Source: Isoetes taiwanensis
Lineage: Eukaryota; Streptophyta; Lycopodiopsida; Isoetales; Isoetaceae
DNA: 64,000 nucleotides
Direction of reading: 5' to 3'
NCBI GenBank assembly: GCA_021234155.1
Contig: JAJEKV010000143.1
Coordinates: 1,135,358-1,199,357 of the forward strand
Part shown: positions 47,215-59,321 of the stretch, in pieces
Position numbering within the stretch: the stretch's first letter is position 1
How the letters are laid out: every line of letters begins with the position of its first letter
Translations under genes and position numbers: made by a program
Notes under the pieces: generated by a model
Seen by the model: only the letters and a program-made list of their open reading frames with translations
Databases searched by the model: none
What the model was told of the DNA's origin: nothing

Positions 47215-47500
47215 AGAATAGAATAGAATAGAATAGAATAGAATAGGTTTTTATTGCCCATGGAGACCAATCGGCCTATGGGACCCAAAAAAGAGAGGGC
47301 GGCGGACCTATTAGTAACTGGGTTAAAAACACCCCGCCCCAAAAGGTTTTCGAGGGAAAAACCATGGCAGTAATAACAATGTTGTCAAACTGTACAAGTA
47401 TACATATGAGATAAGACAGATTGAAGTCATGTCTGTGTCCGGGGACAGAATTGGTGTTGCAAATCCATTATCTCCTAGAGGTATGATCCCCACATTCGGA
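47215..47500 (-). repeat. LINE 3' end with (GAATA)n tail
   Basis: On the minus strand: GGTTTTTCCCTCGAAAACC (about 47365), GGGTCCCATAGGCCGATTGG (47285-47266), CAATAAAAACC and a TATTC repeat (47249-47215). Same 3' end as 45.9 and 61.9 kb. Confidence 0.7.
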
Positions 47501-47529
47501 CTGAAGCCACGCTGAGCATGACATATAGA

Positions 47530-47905
47530 AAACCATTACATCCAACACTCTAAAATTAAATCCCCCTTGAAACCCCCTTTGGTTTGGGTACATCTTCACA
47601 CGGGGGGTGACTCCGGGCATCGAGAGTTGTTGGATTGGCATATTTACAATTTATTCCTTAATCTACACCGTACATAAAGTTCCTCGTTTGTGGGGTATGC
47701 ATATACAAAATTTGCTATACTGTATAACAAGATTTGCAAAATACTATAAGATTTGAGGTAATATACTACATGGTGTTGATTTTGTACATGCGAAATATAA
47801 TTTTAGGGGCTCTCACTGCCCTACGTCACCCTCCGTGTGAATATGCACCCAAACCAAAGGGGGTTTCAAGGGGGATTTAATTTAGACTGTTGGATGTAAT
47901 GGTTT
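47530..47905. mobile_element. MITE with ~75-bp terminal inverted repeats
   Basis: Left AAACCATTACATCCAACA and right TGTTGGATGTAATGGTTT are inverted, with homology running about 75 bp inward (CCCCCTTGAAACCCCCTTTG on both). The element is 376 bp with an AT-rich core. I see no clear target duplication, so the superfamily is open. Confidence 0.75.
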
Positions 47906-48211
47906 GTGTGTTAACCCAAAAAAATTTTGGCCTCTTCGGGGCCTTAAGAATTGATGAACGAAGTAGAAAATATTTGTAATGATATTATAGACACAATTAA
48001 AAACATTTTATTGATATCTATTTATTTAAGAATTTAAAATAGCAAAAAGAAATAGAAACCATGATATAAAGTTTGAAGACTTCAATACTGTAGCGATGTA
48101 AGATGTGATAATGTTCATTGATGCAATAGTGGGAATGCTAATAAGCATGCTGCTCATAATAATGGTGGTGCCATATTCATCGAACATGGATCCAATCGTG
48201 AAGGTAGAGCA

Positions 48212-48302
48212 AGACAGATGGATTTCTGAGGCTGAGGCTCTGAGGCAAAGTCTCTGGATTTCTGAGGCTGACGCTCTGAGGCAAAGTCTCTAGATTTCTG
48301 AG
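48212..48302 (+). repeat. 39-bp tandem repeat
   Basis: GGATTTCTGAGGCTGA(G/C)GCT CTGAGGCAAAGTCTCT is present twice plus a partial third copy. It lies in otherwise featureless sequence (47.9-48.6 kb). Confidence 0.7.
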
Positions 48303-48628
48303 GCCAGAAGCAAATGTGCCCAACGTTAAATTACTACCTGCCTGTGCGTATCCATGCCTGGTATATGCATAGCTGCTTCCAAAGAATAAGCAGCATCTTC
48401 CTCTTTTAAAGCCCTAAAACAAATCTTTCATTCTAAAAACATGCAGACCTTGGCCGAATCTATTGCAACATAACAGCATCCCTCGAATCTGTCTGCACCA
48501 TAACATGGTGTGTTCACAACCCTAAAATATAAACCTAGAATCCGCAGCACCTACATATCTGAGACAGAGAATGCTTCAGATAACATTAAAATAACCCTAA
48601 AGTGAAACATCTCGATGCTTGCATGTAT

Positions 48629-48836
48629 GGCTTATTAAAAAGAAATAGAGGAATAAAAATAAAAGGGGCTAAACCATTGGTGATATGGAATTTAGACAAT
48701 AAAATGCGGAATGCACTCTAGATATACTGATTAGTATGCCTCGTGCAATACGCCCATGAAATCATATGAAAACCATGCCAAAAAGCGCATAAAATCACAA
48801 AAAAAAAATCCCTGTTATAATGCTAGATATTAGCAG
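48629..48836. repeat. Inverted copy of the right window edge
   Basis: About 205 bp, inverted relative to 63795-64000 and highly similar. It includes the start of the same small ORF (MKSYENHAKKRIKSQ). It breaks off into LINE sequence. Confidence 0.75.
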
Positions 48837-49453
48837 CTGGCCAAGCCTGGCCAGCTTAGTATAGCGCACCTCGATTTGATCATACGCCGGACATCCCTGT
48901 AGGATATGGCATTGATCTTCAATAGCCCCAATTTGACAGCACCTACAGGGCATGCCCTGCCGTGGTCCTATCTCAATGTGGAGATGGTGTGCACCTGCGC
49001 GGATTGAGGCAATGAGTTTGCATTTTCCATAGGCATATGGGTATGCATGTAACATTGAGAGCCCCGCTCCAATGAGGGGTTCATGTGGCACTGGTAATGT
49101 GTTGTCTTGACCTGTTCAAGAGCGTCGGCATCCCAGATCTTGCTGAGGAAGCAGGCATCAAGGTATTGTCTCAGGCTGTAATGATCTGCCTCTGTTTGCA
49201 CCTGTATACACCTGTGCTCTTGCACATTCTATCGGACGAGCCAGTGAGCTCGCTTTTCCTTCCAACAAGCCTTGAGGCATTGTGGCCCCATTGCAACGGC
49301 ATAAGCTAGGCTAGGGAGGCGAGCATCGTCCTCAGTGATCACCTTTTGAAAGTGGACGATGTGCCGATCCAGGGCTGTCCTAAGAGGTAAGAAAGCTATA
49401 GTATGATCTGATATAGGACTATGGACTTCACCTCCAGTGCTCCGGCCAAGCAC
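48830..49453 (-). pseudogene. LINE ORF2 C-terminal fragment
   Basis: LIASIRAGAHHLHIEIG and CRCCQIGAIEDQCHILQGC PAYDQIEVRY (49091-48830) form the C-terminal zinc region of the same LINE family. Upstream frames (49225-48968, 49453-49229) give the preceding part. There is no RT and no tail, so it is a fragment. 49.45-50.44 kb holds nothing I recognise. Confidence 0.65.
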
Positions 49454-50400
49454 TTTTATAGATCCTCATAAGTTGCGCAATCAGTAATAATATCCTTATG
49501 CATTCACGTTGATATCTTTTCTCTATATATTGGTTTCAAATCCAGTTATCAACAAAGAAGAAAACGGGCATAAGCCTAACAAAGTTGGTGAGGAAGAGCT
49601 TATTGTATCAAAGTTTAAGATTTCTCTTGGCTCTATTTGGTTTTTCAGATAATTGCCTTATAAGATTGGGTTATATATTCCTTGTTAGTATTAGTACAAT
49701 AAACCCAATTGGTTGCATTTGGCAATCTATTTCTAGTATTTTGCCTTTGAAATTTTTTTGAAGAAAAGCTAATTCACAAGTTCAGACCAGGCTATTGCCT
49801 AAGATGAGCTCAAGGAAAAGCTATACAAGTTGTGCAAAGTTGTGATATCGAATATGCTTATGAGCAATTATTTTTATAGATCTTGGTGTCGCAGTGTATG
49901 TATGAAGTGATGGCTACATGTGTACAACCATCCTGGAGTTATATGTTATATCATCGAATTCTTGGACGACCATGCCTATAGAGTGGTCTTGAGCTTCTTT
50001 CTTCTAGCACTTCAGTCATATTTACATGGAATTGGGACATTCACAAGGCACGGTTTCCACTATACATATGTAATAATTAAGAGATGATCACCACCACTAT
50101 TGGCTACAGACTAAAAGGCATCTCATTTTAAAGCAAAAAAGCATGAGTTCCTCAAACAGAAACACGTGATCTGAAAGATCTAAAACACGTGTTATTTCGG
50201 TAATATAAGTCATAGATATTGAGAACTCCATATTTGTATAATAATCACAAAGAAAAATAATCTCACAACCATTTCTGCTCACATCTAGTTATTAGAATTT
50301 ATTTGCTTTTGCTCAAGAGGAACGAGAGAATTGAAGCGTATACATGTGTTGTGTATCATAAAGGAAGTGTTGATTGAATATCGGTGTTATTGGGGACCAT

Positions 50401-50488
50401 ATGGAAGATCTTTTGGGAACCTTACTTGAAGACTGTCGAAGTTTATGGAAGATCTTTTGGGAACCTTACTTGAAGACTGTCGAAGTTT
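50401..50488. repeat. 44-bp exact tandem duplication
   Basis: ATGGAAGATCTTTTGGGAAC ... GTCGAAGTTT occurs twice head to tail. Confidence 0.85.
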
Positions 50489-50796
50489 TTTGACGTCCTG
50501 GGATTAAAATCATTCTCCTTTGCTAAGACATGAGTGTCCTTGGGGATGATGAGGGCCGTAGGATAGACATGGGCCTTGCTTTTGGAGGAGGACCGACGAG
50601 AGGGCTGATAACGGCCGTAATGGCCATAAGGGGCCTGGAAATTCTGACGAGGGGTAACATTCTGACGAGGAATGCCCTCAGGGTGGCCGTTATGGTCCAA
50701 AATCTCCTGCTCGTTCATGATCACTGTGTAAGATCCGTTGAGGGCCAGCTTCCAGCGGCTGCTCTGATCTCGGCTCGTACTCGATTCATTGCCCAT
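50443..50796 (-). CDS. Unrecognised MGN-start protein exon
   Basis: The ATG at 50796 gives MGNESSTSRDQSSRWKLALN, a possible N-myristoylation start (Gly2, Ser5/6). Further motifs are YTVIMNEQEILDHNGHPEG, a Pro/Gln/Tyr-rich part, SRRSSSKSKAHVYPTALIIP and an acidic-basic end. Codon use and composition look genuine, and I suspect a plant-specific small protein whose name I do not know. The frame ends inside a 44-bp exact tandem duplication (50401-50488), so the natural end may have been altered, or an intron donor lies before it. Confidence 0.5.
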   Translation of the reverse strand: MGNESSTSRDQSSRWKLALNGSYTVIMNEQEILDHNGHPEGIPRQNVTPRQNFQAPYGHYGRYQPSRRSSSKSKAHVYPTALIIPKDTHVLAKENDFNPRTSKNFDSLQVRFPKDLP

Positions 50797-50819
50797 GTCT
50801 AATTCCTCCCTTTCTGGAC

Positions 50820-52334
50820 ACCTGCCGGCAGATTAATCAACACAAACAAGCAGTTAGCAGCGCAGATTTACATTTAATTCACGAGCCCAGAAAAATACAC
50901 AGCCACCAGACTTAGTTTGGTGGCATTTGCTTGCATCAATCTCCTTGCAAATTCAAACTTTTGGAAAGGATCCATCGTCTACCGGAATGGGCTCTTGATG
51001 CGCTCTTATCCCATGAAGCCTCAATTCGTCTCCGAAATATAAAGTCAGCTGCTAACCGCATATGCGTAGCCATGGCGTTCAGTCGGGACCCAGCCCGCCT
51101 TGTTGACATTCGACTTTATCTATTTATTCGTTTTTTTTGCTGTTGCATAATTATCCGCTCGATCTTTCCTCACGTTCTCAATTTGTTCACTTTATCTTGA
51201 CCTTTTCTTTAGCAGGGTTGCCTAACCCCCCCTGCACAAAAGGCTGCAATTCTAGCTATGCCACGTGTCTTGCCACATCAGCTATTTTTCATCTCGACCA
51301 TTAGATTTCTTAATTTTGTATCGGACGGCCACGAAAATTAGAAAGTCCTTGAAAATCAGTTCTTTCTTCTCTGCGCCTGGGTCGTTAGGGTATGGCGGAT
51401 CAGTCTCCCTCTTGTGTTTATTTTCTGCAGGCACAGGTGCAGCATTCGGCAGGGTGCCATAAGAAGCAGTGTCATATCCATCAGCTAAACTATGTTCTGC
51501 TTCTTCAACATCAACTTTGGCGGCAACAATCAGCTTCCTGACTCTCAGCACTCCCATTCGGCCCAGAGACATTGGAAATAGACTGCTCAATGTCATACTG
51601 ATTATAAAGGCATTGCCACCTTAAAAAAATCAACTATAGCGGATTCGAGTAAGGTGGATTCGGGTTAACTTAAATCTCAATCGCGGCATCTTGTTCTATA
51701 AATTCGAATTGAGGACGAAGGCTGTTGCAGCTTGTCTATTCTATTATATTCTTTGGCTTGGCAGTACTTTAGGTATGTATTCCCAGTTGTTTCTCCGTTC
51801 GCTACTTTTCTAGATTTGTTTTACTTACAACTGCAATGCGTCCAAAACCTTTGCAGTCCGTTACAGCAGAATACTGGCAGGGAAGGCTTCTGGCTTTACA
51901 AGCACCATTAAGAATTTCAAACAGTTTGCTCTTCATCTATGATTTTTATCACCTTGACGCTCGAGCTGCACCACTGCCAGAGTTACTTTATGATACAAGC
52001 ACAATAGCATGTTCTTTAGTATGCTTGTTAAGCCAACAATTACCAGGTTAGAGCTAATTTTTCTTTCGTCTTTTTTGAACCCTGCTCTGGATGAAATCTA
52101 ATGGGATAGACGTAGCTTAGCAAAATAATGATCACTTCTGAGCTTGGCGTTTTTTTTCTCTAATTATGATTTCAATGGTTTTCATCAACAGGGAACCGTT
52201 GAACACTTTTATATTGGGCTTAAAGTCCTTAACCCGGCTTGTTATAGAGATGAATCAGGACTCATCTTTCTAACTCATAGACTTCCATATTAGATCAAAA
52301 ATGTTACACCTATGTACCTTTGTAGCCTGGTCAG
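50820..52334. other. No assigned gene
   Basis: It holds a 104-residue minus frame (51596-51282) and a 71-residue plus frame (51836-52051) ending at CCAG/GTTAG. Neither matches exportin-7 or any family I know. One of them may be a stray exon. Confidence 0.35.
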
Positions 52335-55165
52335 GCAAATGCAGGGCTTTCTTTAGCGCACCATCGGAAAAATATCATGCTCTTTTTCGAGATCTTGCTC
52401 TGTTGCAGGCATTCCAAATTTCTCTCACATCATTAGATCAGCTGAAGGGTGATGGTAAGCTCAAACAATGATTCACTTCTCTTAAGTTTTCTTCTTTTCG
52501 TGATCTTTTAGGTTCTCTGAATGGTAGATTACCTTCTATTGTGAGGATGTTGCTGGAAATTTCCTCAAATCAAGCTAGTAACAGGCTTGGAATAGGTGCA
52601 TGAAATGATGCATATTAAAAAATTGGTGATGGAGAAGAAACTAGACCCAAGGGGCGGAGTAATCTGAATGGTAATATTTTGTAGGTTCAAAAGAAGCATC
52701 AAATCAAAATAACAAATAATGAAATGGTGGCTGATATCAAGATCATTTTTTATCTGGCAGTCCAATCTTCTCTTCGAATTGTCTTTTAGGTGGAACCTAT
52801 TGTCCCATGCTGTACATGATTATACAGTGTATCCCATGTTTTTTCACAAATGATAGTGAAATTCTTTTATTGTTTTTGCTCTTTCTCAAAGTATCATACT
52901 TGTTTCTCCGAGCATCTAGAATCACCAAAACGCTGGTATACTTGTTTGAAAGACATCGCAATTGGTAGTTTTTTTCCTATAAGTTTTCTATTGGTATTTC
53001 TGTTTTGTTGATCCATTTGCTACTCTAGGAAACCAAAATATGCCCTAGGTGATTTCTTAGGTCTATTTTGTTATTCTGTTCATTTATATGACCATATTTT
53101 TTCTTTGAAGCCATTCATATAATGTACCCACACATGTTGTGTTACCTCGAGTGACGGTCGAGCGGAATTTTACCTTGATATTTTTCCGTGAGTTTACCCA
53201 CAAGGACTATCTCATAATGCTTTGCTTTCATGCAGCTACTGATGAAAGACTTCGTGAACAAGCAATAGGGTTGGCATTGAAGTGCCTTTCCTTTGACTTT
53301 GTTGGTGCTTCCCAAGACGAAAGCTCAGAGGATCTTGGCACTATTCAGGTCCGTAGATATTATTAATTATTAAGCAGACATTTTCAACTGCTGATGTTTT
53401 ACATCAGATACCATCATCTTGGAGAACTTGCTGGAAGATAGTGCTACAATGCAACTTTTCTTTGATTACTATGCCTGTACAAAACCACCTTTATCAACCA
53501 GGTGAGAAGGAATAAGAAGGTTTTTAGTGTTCACAAGGGACCAAATATCAACAAGGCAGAAATTTACATTTTAGCATAATATCTACGAGTTGCAATATAA
53601 TTGAACTTGTGGCATGTGATCGAGACGAGAATTGTCGGTGACTTTAGTCTTGATTCATACAATTGTCATTTTCCTGATTGTATATATCTCTGTTTATTTA
53701 GAGAGCCATAGAAAGAGTTAGACAGTCTTTGCTTTGATTCTCGCTGAGCTCAGCTTCAACATCTTATATTGGCTTCCACCTTATTGTGGAGTGATCATGG
53801 CATTTTGCCATGGTAAGAAATGAAGAAACCAATATGCGGACATCAGGCCCTGGATTGATTTAACTGAGCCAATAAATTATCATCCGTGATTCCTTGAATT
53901 CTTAAATGCATTTATTAGTGCGGAGAGGATGAAAAGTAGAACATTGCATTTAGAATAGACAGTTTTACTCCTTATGTCTGAAACAAATTATTTTGCAATC
54001 TTTTGTTTTGTCTCATTGGTTCCATGAATTAGTTGCACATAATGCAGTAGTTCAACCTCCCCAAGTCTGATAGCATGTATGAATAATACATCTTGCTTCG
54101 TCTGTTTGGATTATGCAGTATTTACTGATTACTATGATTTGCAGTATTTTCTGTTACTTATGCTGTGTAATAGAAGATCTGGACTTTGCTAATAGAAATT
54201 TGATGCATGACGACAGGCATTAGAGTGTCTTGTGCGATTTGCTTCAGTTAGGAAATCACTGTTTTCCAGCGAGACAGAACATGCAAAGTTCTTGTCTCAC
54301 TTGATGAGTGGCACAAGGGAGATCTTACGTACACAACAAGGTAGGTAGAATGTCTTTTTGCTACCTAGTGGTTATCATTAGAGAATTTAGCATCCGCTCA
54401 GAAAGTGTAAAGATAAAAAAGGTTACCAGTTTTAGTAAATTTTCTTGTTTAGACATGACTGCTCTTTTGAAGGTTTTGGCGGTGGGTTTGATGTCTTGTT
54501 TCTTGTTCATCAGGTCTTTCAGAACATGAAAATTACCACGAATATTGTCGCCTTCTTGGAAGATTGAAAACAAATTACCAGATTGAGATAAAGAGTAAAC
54601 TTATTTACTTTTAGGTGGTCTTGTTTCATTGAACTTGGCTTTGCTTGGCAGCTTGCAGAACTTGTAATTAACGTTGAGAATTATGGAGAATGGGTACAAT
54701 TTGTTGCTGAGTTTACAATGAGATCCCTACACTCTTGGCAGGTATCAAGGGAAGAATACTATTGCATAACCTGATATCTCTTGGTTTCTAACACCGCGAA
54801 TTTGTATCTTTACAGTGGGCCAGTGGCAGTGTCTATTACCTCTTAGGGCTCTGGTGAAGGCTGGTTTCATCTCTAACATATTTGAAAAGTGACTCGCCAA
54901 GTTTACTTGATGGTTATGTTCCAAAGATCACTGAAGCATATATAACATCTAGATTTGACTCTGCTAGGTGGCCCTTACCTGCTTTTTTTTACCAGGCATT
55001 GCTTCAGAATAATATGGCTGAAGATCCATTGGGTAATGAGGAACAACTTCAAGATCAGCTTGACAGGCTTCCTTACCTCTACAGATTTCAGGTTGCATTT
55101 TGATGGTGGCTATCTTTATTTTAGCATGCAGAACTTGCTGAATCCATGCTTGTGTGTTTGCAGTA
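52335..55165 (+). pseudogene. Exportin-7 (XPO7/RanBP16-like) fragment
   Basis: Ordered exons with recognisable exportin-7 sequence: 52335-52454 (QAFQISLTSLDQLKGD), 53236-53348 (LKCLSFDFVGASQDESSEDL), 53408-53501 (SATMQLFFDYYACTKPP), 54217-54340 (ALECLVRFASVRKSLFSS), 54514-54581 (HENYHEYCRLLGRLKTNY), 54652-54741 (LAELVINVENYGEWVQFVAE) and from about 54818 (WASGSVYYLLGLW, then LLDGYVPKITEAYITSRF, DQLDRLPYLYRFQ). Exportin-7 is a karyopherin-beta cargo receptor driven by Ran. Defects are frameshifts in exons 1 and 3, the donor after 54581 reads AT not GT, and a TGA after GLW. Only the middle third of the roughly 1050-aa family is present, so it is a dead partial duplicate. Confidence 0.85.
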
Positions 55166-55829
55166 TGAACCCGGCTGCCTAGCCTTCTTCCCAACCCTGC
55201 AGTTCTGCTAGTTTATTTTCTTTTAACGGATTTGATGACATTTTCTTCATTCCCTTTTTTTTTTTTTTTCGGACCATTTCAATTGTCATTCTATCATTTC
55301 CACCAAAGGGACCATACAATTCAATTCTCTACTGCTTTGTTTGCATTTCACCTTTACATCATCATCGGCTACTTGAAAGGAGTGTCATCGGGTTGGTTTT
55401 TGACATTCGGGTTAATAAAGTGTATGTATTCGTATAAAACTATATATATAGATCATGTAAGATGCCAATATGAAGACAATACGTATAAGATTAAATATGA
55501 AGTTGGAGGTACTGCTCCTATTGTTGACGATTGATGGGGACTAGAGGAAGCCCTTGAGTATAAACTCTTCGAGATCAAGCTAAAAATGTCTCCAAGCCAA
55601 AATAAGATAGTATGGGGCCTCCTCCCTACTTAGAGGGTAAAACATGGTGTCAATGTCCAACTCATTACACATTGAGGTGCCATTTGTAATGCGAATACGA
55701 TAATTTTAAGATATTATATTGCCTGCTTTTGTACATCAATTCAGTTGTAATCTAAAGGAATTTTTTGTGATTTTGCTCAAAGGAGGAAGCTTAAAACCTC
55801 AATGAACCAATGCATTAACCTAGAGGCAC

Positions 55830-56393
55830 ATTAGGATGGAGGCCCTAGAGCCTATTTGAGGCCCTCCTACTTGAGAAAGGCCTTAGAGTTAGGATGAGCG
55901 CTAAGGGTCTTTAGCTCATTTTCTTGTTATTTTGCAGGTTCCAAGTTGGAAACACATTATAATTGAGGCACCAAGTTGAGAGTGGAGCAGAGACTCTTGT
56001 CACAAAATGGTTTAGTACTAGGCGAGATGTTGTTTCCTACTCATCATCTATTCTGTTATCAGAACTCTAATTAGGTGTTTAAACCCAACAGGGCTAGTCG
56101 GCCTGAGGGTATACTTGTATACACATCATTAGGAACCTAGCCTGTTAGTGATTCTATTATGGTCAGGGTTTTTCCTCGAGAACCCCAAAACGCGAGGTTT
56201 TCTAATCTCGATTATAATGGTTTCACTAATTTAACAGCTGCACATATTTTGTTTTAGTTGTTTAAGAGAAGGCTATGACCTATATTTTGTTTTGATTTGC
56301 TTAAGAGAAGCATGTAGGGGTGGTTTTTTTCAGCATGTTTTCTATTTTGAGTATGAGGGTGGTTCTTTACATTTCCCACTTCTACTAGTTCTA
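55830..56393 (+). repeat. 3' end of another YR retrotransposon
   Basis: In plus orientation this matches, with divergence, the A2-B2 spacer and B2 of the element at 32 kb: TTATTTTGCAGGTTCCAAG, GGCTAGTCGGCCTGAGGGTA, GGTTTTTCCTCGAGAACC, two TTTGTTTTRRTTTGTTTAAGA-like stretches, and the end GGGTGGTTCT...CTACTAGTTCTAG. No coding part is left. 55.2-55.8 and 56.4-57.17 kb hold nothing I recognise. Confidence 0.65.
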
Positions 56394-57174
56394 GAATACC
56401 GTCTTCAACAATGCTCACACTTTGACGTGTCAAAAGTATTTTTGATGAACTTCACGTTACTTTCATGGTGTGACTTGTACTTTTTGACGTGTTGATCAAT
56501 GTGTTTTAACCCGTACAAAGAGAAACAGCAAGTCCTTATGAGTGCGGACAATGTACTAATCAAACTCTTCCTTTTTCATGACAGAAAATGACCAATAATA
56601 GTCATTACAATTCTATGTAGTTTGCAAGAGCATGATCGCTTTCGAGATCAAAATCTACATACATTGAAAAAGAAACCTCATGCAAAATGAGCATCATCTA
56701 CAGTCTAAAGTGCACTCGTATGGTAGCATCTTGGACCAGCACAAATGTCAAAAAATGAAACACGATGGCAGCCACATAAAAAAAGCAACTACTGGACCAA
56801 AGGCTACAAAAGAGAAATCTAAACCTACAGATAAAGAAAATTAGGGCAAAAAACAGAAAAAAATGATGCCGTGAAAAGCTATATTATAGCATTATAAAGC
56901 TTATGTTCTTCAACTTACCAAATGCATAGGGAATAACAAGCCTGCCGTCATATTTTACCTCATATATAAATAATGTTTGTGTTGCTTTTGTACACTTTAT
57001 TAGTAAAAGGATCATAATCTGACATGCATAGAAAAGATCCCAATTAAATTAAGCAGTTAATGGAGCTCAAAATTTGGTTTGTTTAATACGATAAATATAC
57101 AATTTTTAAACTGCAAGACCCCAAAATGACATACTACGCTTGGCTCAAAGCATTTCCAGTAATTGTCTTACAAT

Positions 57175-59321
57175 TCAAACCATTTCCTGTGATCGTCTTA
57201 CAATTCTACCCACCTTCCGCTTGAATTCTTCCTTGCGTTCGCGCCATTCTTTCTGAACATGACAATTCATATTTTCATACACGTGACAAAAAGTAATACA
57301 CTGTTAAGAAGAGCAAACATACAGCAGCATCGATGTTTGCAGGGGATTCATCATTTGGGCTCGACAACATGGAAATAATGCTAAGAAGTATGGTTTCAAC
57401 CTGTATATGAAAATAGAACAGAAACTTCATTAGCATGGTGTTCAAGTAGGTGTCTACTTATACAATAAAGAATATAAACACACTAATAATGAGAACAATA
57501 AAAAAATATTCATGTTATAGAGCAAGATCCTTAACTATCAAAAGAAAAATTAGTTTGATGCCTGCCACTTAACAGATACAAGACGCAAATTACTATGTCA
57601 GACAACACTCAGCTTCATAGAAGTCTCAGACAACTAAGGATGGAAGAGAACATAGGATTAATCAAACATACCGTATGCACAGGAGACCAGCGTTCACTTG
57701 CAAGTTCATAACCGTTTGGATCATCACCAGGTGCATGAAGAATAGAAATGCACACACGTCCATCTGGGTAAACTGTAATAAGTGAAAATGTAAGTGGTGA
57801 TATATAAGCTCCATAAAACAAAGGTGGCACGAATTGCTCCATCTTCCACGAGGGGTTCATGCGACAATTACCGTTTGGATGCCACATCTCAGATGTGAAC
57901 CGCACTGTTGGTGGACTGTTGGGATAATTCATTGGGAAACTCATAACCGCATTAAAATATCCACCTTCACTGAAATATGACCACCAAAGTTAATATCAAA
58001 AGCAAAGCAGTAATATAACATACAAAAACTAAAAGAATGACCAGGACTAGCAACTGCCATAATGTTTGAAAGACGTGGTATCCAACTAGAAAACCTTTGT
58101 TAAAATCCAATGAATTGAATCATCAATTGTAGATTAGACCCATCAACACCAAACTACCTGGACGCTTGAAAAACTATACACCAAAAGATTCAAAATGAAC
58201 AAAATACCTAAGAAATATGAACCAGTTGATTGAACGAACTTTTCATTGGCAACAGCGTCCATTAAATTCTTGACATAACAACTTCCAAATGAATCACATT
58301 CCTCTGCAAGCAAATTCTTGAACTGAAGAAACAAATGGACTTACTATAGAGTATCAGGTGGACCAATGATTGTCACATTCCATTCAAATATATTAGAGTC
58401 ATCAACTAGGCCGGCAGAAAAACCATCTACGGGGTTTCTGGAAAGATCTGCATGTCAAAACCACGGATGTATTAGACCAAGAGTATATGAAATTTTAAAT
58501 GAACAGCTTGTTAGGCCAACAACAAATACAGCATTATAAATATCGTTTGCCATCAATTATAAATTATCATTCACCAGTTTGTCAATCACAGTAGAGAAGA
58601 GAATGCCAGTTAAAGTTGAAACAAATTTGGCCATCATCCTTGCCAGTAAAGACTATGATCTTAAGAAAATTAAGAGAGCTGGTTACATTCCTCCATAACT
58701 CACAAACATTATGCATGCGTAAAACTAAATGGTAGGTTATTGTTATCAATGAATACGTCACGTGAGAAGGACTAGTAGTTATCTACTCCTAGCACATATC
58801 ATTTGACAGCTGGAATGGTTGCTCAAGAGATATGGATACAACATGAAGAATCTGAACAGCCTTCCTGACAACAACAGGTGTTATAGGTCAATCAGATCCT
58901 ATCAATTCAAAGTTCAGAAACATTAAGCATGTAAGCTTGAAAATGAGCTATGTTCTGTACTTCAATGTGTCCATACACCCATCTCATCTAAAAATATATG
59001 CATAGCATATTGTCGGATCTTCTCCAAAAGAGGTACGCAACTAAATTCTCCGCAATGGGTACAGTGAACTTCATTTTAAAGGTATACTTCTACAAAACCA
59101 TTATGTGAAGATGCCCTAAGTAATAAGCTTTTCTAGCTTCGTTAATCCTCATGGAACTGGGCGATCAATTAGGCAACAACAGTAATCAGACGGAAATAGA
59201 GACATAAAATATCGTAAAGACGGACAAATCAAATCAGCAATTCACATTACCAGAAGCAAATATGTAAATGCCTACCTTTGAGCTGCTTCCTAAGAAGAAG
59301 GCTGGCCTGGCCCTCCGACAT
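57175..59321 (-). CDS. Ubiquitin-conjugating enzyme E2, UBC7/UBE2G2 type
   Basis: Six exons, all GT-AG: 59321-59276, 58447-58345, 57969-57872, 57772-57672, 57400-57323, 57252-57175. Together they give 167 aa, the usual length for plant UBC7/13/14. The protein starts [15 protein letters not shown] and contains [34 protein letters not shown], the active-site Cys in [20 protein letters not shown], the acidic-loop insert typical of UBE2G/Cdc34 E2s, and a C-terminal [13 protein letters not shown] helix. This class makes Lys48 chains, acts with ER-associated degradation ligases and carries ubiquitin as a thioester. There is no stop or frame defect. Intron phases are consistent throughout. It is the only intact conserved gene in the window. 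Confidence 0.95.

Noticed and set aside
54582-54651. U12-type AT-AC intron in exportin-7
   Set aside because: The bases after the exon are ATTGAG, not ATATCC, and no branch motif is evident. A mutated GT donor is simpler in a gene with other defects.
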